A stretch of DNA of 6,881 bases from an uncultured Nocardioides sp. (GTDB lineage Bacteria; Actinomycetota; Actinomycetes; Propionibacteriales; Nocardioidaceae), in contig NZ_CAMPGZ010000213.1 of assembly GCF_946885725.1 (NCBI RefSeq), positions 1 through 6,881 on the forward strand, in the 5' to 3' direction. Under the pieces are notes generated by a model, which worked only from the letters and a program-made list of their open reading frames with translations, ran no database searches and was not told where the DNA came from. Below, piece by piece: positions 4,660 to 6,881 of this stretch. Each line of letters starts with the position of its first letter. Within the stretch, counting starts at the first letter, position 1. The translations under genes were made by a program, and so were the position numbers.

Positions 4660-5736
4660 TCAGCGCTCGCCGTCGGGCCCGTCGAACTCGTCGAGCTCCA
4701 GGTCCTCGCCGGGCGTGGACGACGACGGCGCCGACCGCTGGCTGGTGTCACGCCCCATGGCGTAGCCGAGCTGGAACCGGGTCTGCACGTCGTACTCGTC
4801 CTTGAGCGCCGCGATGTAGCCGGCGTAGGTGCGGGTGCTCACGCCGAGCCGCTTGGCGCTTGCGGGGTCGCTGTGGCCCTCGACGAGCAGCCGGATCGTC
4901 ATCGCGCGGACGTCCTCGGCGATGTGCCGCTCGGCCTGCGTGCCGCTGACGGTGAACGGCTGCGCGCGCTCCCAGGCACGCTCGAAGATGTCGACGAGGT
5001 AGGCGATCAGGGACTTGTCGTAGATCGCGATCGCGACGTGGTGGTTGTCCGACGCCGGCACGATCGCCACCTGCCGATCCATCACGAGCAGCCGGCGGAA
5101 GAACTCGTCGAGCGTGCGCACCTCGGCGCCGTGCGCGGTGATGTCGGCGACGTACTCACGTGTGGCGGGACTGTGCCGCGCGGAGTGCTGGTAGAGCGTG
5201 CGCATCCGGACGCCGCGCTCGAGCGCCTTGAGGTCGCGGTCCTCCACCTGGGCGAGCGTGTTGGCGGGACGGCGTCCGTGCGGCTGCGCGGTGAGGAGGT
5301 CGTGGCGGCAGTCGTTGACCGCGGCCGCGATGAAGTTGTTGATGTTCTCCAGGCCGTGGATCTCGGTGATCGGGTTGGTCGTCGCACGCGGTGAGGTGCG
5401 GAAGATCTGGCCGAGGTCGCTGAACGTGTCGGCCCAGCGCGCGGACTCCGCGAGGAGGTCGGCGCCCTGTTGGCCGAGGGGTACGACGATCTGGGACTGG
5501 ACCGCGGCGGGGTCCATCGGGACGTAGCGGTCGCTGACCGCGTCGTGTCGCAGAAGGCCGAGGTCGAGCAGCAGGTCGAGAGCGGGCTGCACCTTCTCGT
5601 CGTGCAGGCGCGGGTCGTCCGCGGGGAGCGAGCCGTGCTGCACGGCGTTGGAGTAGATGCGCGCGGCACCGGTCTCGAGCAGGCGGCGGTCCTCGGGTCC
5701 CCACGAGCCTCGTGACGTGCCGTTGTCTCTGCTCAC
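4660..5736 (-). CDS. PLD-like/LuxR-HTH transcriptional regulator
   Basis: The 358-residue product has three parts. Residues 15-75 look like a winged-helix-type region (ARIYSNAVQHG, then ALDLLLDLGLLRHD). Residues 125-258 resemble the phospholipase D-like sensor domain found in many actinobacterial regulators (RMRTLYQHSARHSPATREYVADITAHGAEVRTL region, then LVMDRQVAIVP). It lacks the HxKxxxxD catalytic motif and so is probably a ligand-binding fold. Residues 265-325 form a LuxR-type helix-turn-helix (IRLLVEGHSD, then AKRLGVSTRTY). The tail after 330 is acidic and serine-rich. The only early start is GTG 5736-5734; no ribosome-binding site is visible and the codon lies inside a strong hairpin. 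A GTG at 5643-5641 would shorten it by 31 residues. The gene follows pckG by 33 bp on the same strand and converges with the repeat-peptide/6C unit. The ligand and targets are unknown. Confidence 0.82.
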   Translation of the reverse strand: MSRDNGTSRGSWGPEDRRLLETGAARIYSNAVQHGSLPADDPRLHDEKVQPALDLLLDLGLLRHDAVSDRYVPMDPAAVQSQIVVPLGQQGADLLAESARWADTFSDLGQIFRTSPRATTNPITEIHGLENINNFIAAAVNDCRHDLLTAQPHGRRPANTLAQVEDRDLKALERGVRMRTLYQHSARHSPATREYVADITAHGAEVRTLDEFFRRLLVMDRQVAIVPASDNHHVAIAIYDKSLIAYLVDIFERAWERAQPFTVSGTQAERHIAEDVRAMTIRLLVEGHSDPASAKRLGVSTRTYAGYIAALKDEYDVQTRFQLGYAMGRDTSQRSAPSSSTPGEDLELDEFDGPDGER

Positions 5737-5764
5737 CGGGCAAGTATGCCCGGTGAGCAGAGAC
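5725..5764 (-). promoter_or_regulatory. 18-bp perfect hairpin at the pckG/regulator junction
   Basis: GTCTCTGCTCACCGGGCA (5725-5742) and its exact reverse complement (5747-5764) flank a 4-nt loop. On the minus strand the hairpin starts 5 nt after the pckG stop and its second arm contains the GTG start of the regulator (5736-5734). It could be a U-less pckG terminator, an RNA structure that hides the regulator start, or a DNA operator. Confidence 0.65.
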
Positions 5765-5769
5765 CTTGA

Positions 5770-6881
5770 TCAGGCCCCCAGACGAGCCTTCAGGCCGTCG
5801 AGCTCGGTCCAGAGGACGGCCGGCAGCGACTCGCCGAACTTCTCGAACCACTCGGCGATCTGGGGCAGCTCGTCCTTCCACTCCTCCGCGTCGACGGAGA
5901 GCGCGGCCGCCAGATGCGCGGGCGTCATGTCGAGGCCTTCGGTGTCGAGCGACTCCGGCGTCGGCACGTGGCCGATCGGGGTCTCGACCGCGTCCGCCTG
6001 GCCGTCGATGCGCTCGACGATCCACTTGAGCACGCGGCTGTTCTCACCGAAGCCCGGCCAGAGGAAGCCACCGTCTTCATCGCGACGGAACCAGTTGACG
6101 TAGAAGATCCGCGGCAGCTTGGCGGCGTCGTTGTCCTTGCCGACCGTGATCCAGTGGTTGAAGTAGTCGCCGGCGTTGTAACCGATGAACGGCAGCATCG
6201 CCATCGGGTCACGCCGTACGACGCCGACCGCTCCGGTCGCGGCCGCGGTGGTCTCCGACGACAGCGTCGCGCCCATGAAGGTGCCGTGCGTCCAGTCGCG
6301 CGCCTCGGTGACGAGCGGGATGGTCGTCTTGCGGCGGCCGCCGAAGAGGATCGCGTCGATCGGCACGCCCTGCGGGTCGTCGTACTCCGGCGCGAGGATC
6401 GGGCACTGCTTGATCGGCGTGCAGTAGCGGCTGTTGGGGTGGCTCGACGGCTCGTCGCTGTCGGGCGTCCAGTCCTTGCCCTTCCAGGAGGTGGCGTGTG
6501 CGGGGGTGTTCTCCATGCCCTCCCACCACACGTCGCCGTCGTCGGTCAGCGCGACGTTGGTGAACACCGAGTTGCCGAGCTCGATGGTGCGCATGGCGTT
6601 GGGGTTGGTGTTCTCGTTGGTCCCGGGGGCCACGCCGAAGAAGCCGTACTCCGGGTTGACGGCGTAGAGCCGGCCGTCGTCGCCGATCTTCATCCAGGCG
6701 ATGTCGTCGCCGAGCGTCTCGACCTTCCAGCCCGGGATGGTCGGCTGCAGCATCGCGAGGTTGGTCTTGCCGCACGCGCTCGGGAAGGCGGCGGCGACGT
6801 ACTTCACGACGCCCTCGGGGCTGGTCAGCTTGAGGATCAGCATGTGCTCGGCGAGCCAGCCCTCGTCGCGGGCCATGACCG
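5770..6881 (-). CDS. pckG: Phosphoenolpyruvate carboxykinase (GTP), C-terminal part
   Basis: The enzyme converts oxaloacetate and GTP to phosphoenolpyruvate, CO2 and GDP in the cytoplasm, the entry step of gluconeogenesis; in actinobacteria it is usually the GTP form. The visible 370 or so residues contain the phosphate-binding kinase-1 loop [10 protein letters not shown], the metal-binding kinase-2 motif GDDIAWM about 20 residues later, the block [14 protein letters not shown] and the guanine-side region FGGRRKTT. A full enzyme has about 600 residues, so roughly 240 N-terminal residues lie beyond 6881; the ATG at 6876-6874 is internal. The frame is intact to its TGA stop (5772-5770). The regulator gene follows after 33 bp, so readthrough into it is possible unless the hairpin at 5725-5764 stops it. 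Confidence 0.97.
   Translation of the reverse strand, partial: VMARDEGWLAEHMLILKLTSPEGVVKYVAAAFPSACGKTNLAMLQPTIPGWKVETLGDDIAWMKIGDDGRLYAVNPEYGFFGVAPGTNENTNPNAMRTIELGNSVFTNVALTDDGDVWWEGMENTPAHATSWKGKDWTPDSDEPSSHPNSRYCTPIKQCPILAPEYDDPQGVPIDAILFGGRRKTTIPLVTEARDWTHGTFMGATLSSETTAAATGAVGVVRRDPMAMLPFIGYNAGDYFNHWITVGKDNDAAKLPRIFYVNWFRRDEDGGFLWPGFGENSRVLKWIVERIDGQADAVETPIGHVPTPESLDTEGLDMTPAHLAAALSVDAEEWKDELPQIAEWFEKFGESLPAVLWTELDGLKARLGA

Overview
The window looks like chromosomal DNA from a high-GC actinobacterium. A member of the Nocardioidaceae is my best guess. The evidence is the strong G/C bias at third codon positions, a GTP-type PEP carboxykinase, a PLD-like/LuxR-HTH regulator of a kind common in actinomycetes, and a 6C-type RNA, a family known only from actinobacteria. 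I see no insertion sequence, phage gene or CRISPR array.

Layout. Positions 1-1973 hold two serine tRNA genes, tRNA-Ser(UGA) at 3-91 and tRNA-Ser(GCU) at 1884-1973. Between them lie a peptidase E-like S51 serine peptidase (178-930, +), a small helical protein of unknown function (891-1250, -) and a two-TM protein with a PH-like tail (1368-1829, +). The peptidase and the helical-protein gene converge and overlap by 40 bp; the helical-protein and two-TM genes diverge. From 2017 to 3651 (-) there is a membrane-anchored calcineurin-like metallophosphoesterase whose catalytic domain is predicted to be outside the cell.

Positions 3652-4660 are the unusual part. A 427-bp gene-poor stretch carries a 19-nt near-direct repeat, a 17-bp palindrome and a well-folded leader. 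It leads into a tiny secreted protein (4079-4366, +). After signal peptide removal this protein should start and end with the octapeptide SDTGWNGT, present four times as two 21-residue blocks joined by a lysine-rich linker. Directly downstream is a 6C-like small RNA with three C6-loop hairpins, where two is usual, and an intrinsic terminator (about 4411-4576).

Positions 4660-5736 (-) encode the PLD-like/LuxR-HTH regulator, convergent with the peptide/6C unit. A 12-bp-stem hairpin sits between the two. The regulator lies only 33 bp behind the 3' end of pckG (5770-6881, -, 5' end outside the window). An 18-bp perfect hairpin with a 4-nt loop fills that junction and covers the regulator's GTG start.

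How they may work together. The tRNA, peptidase and pckG genes look like ordinary housekeeping. The candidate for an undescribed system is 3692-5764: structured leader, repeat-peptide precursor, C-loop RNA and convergent PLD/LuxR regulator. A secreted peptide signal or cell-surface peptide with its own regulator is a reasonable hypothesis, but the sequence alone does not show it.
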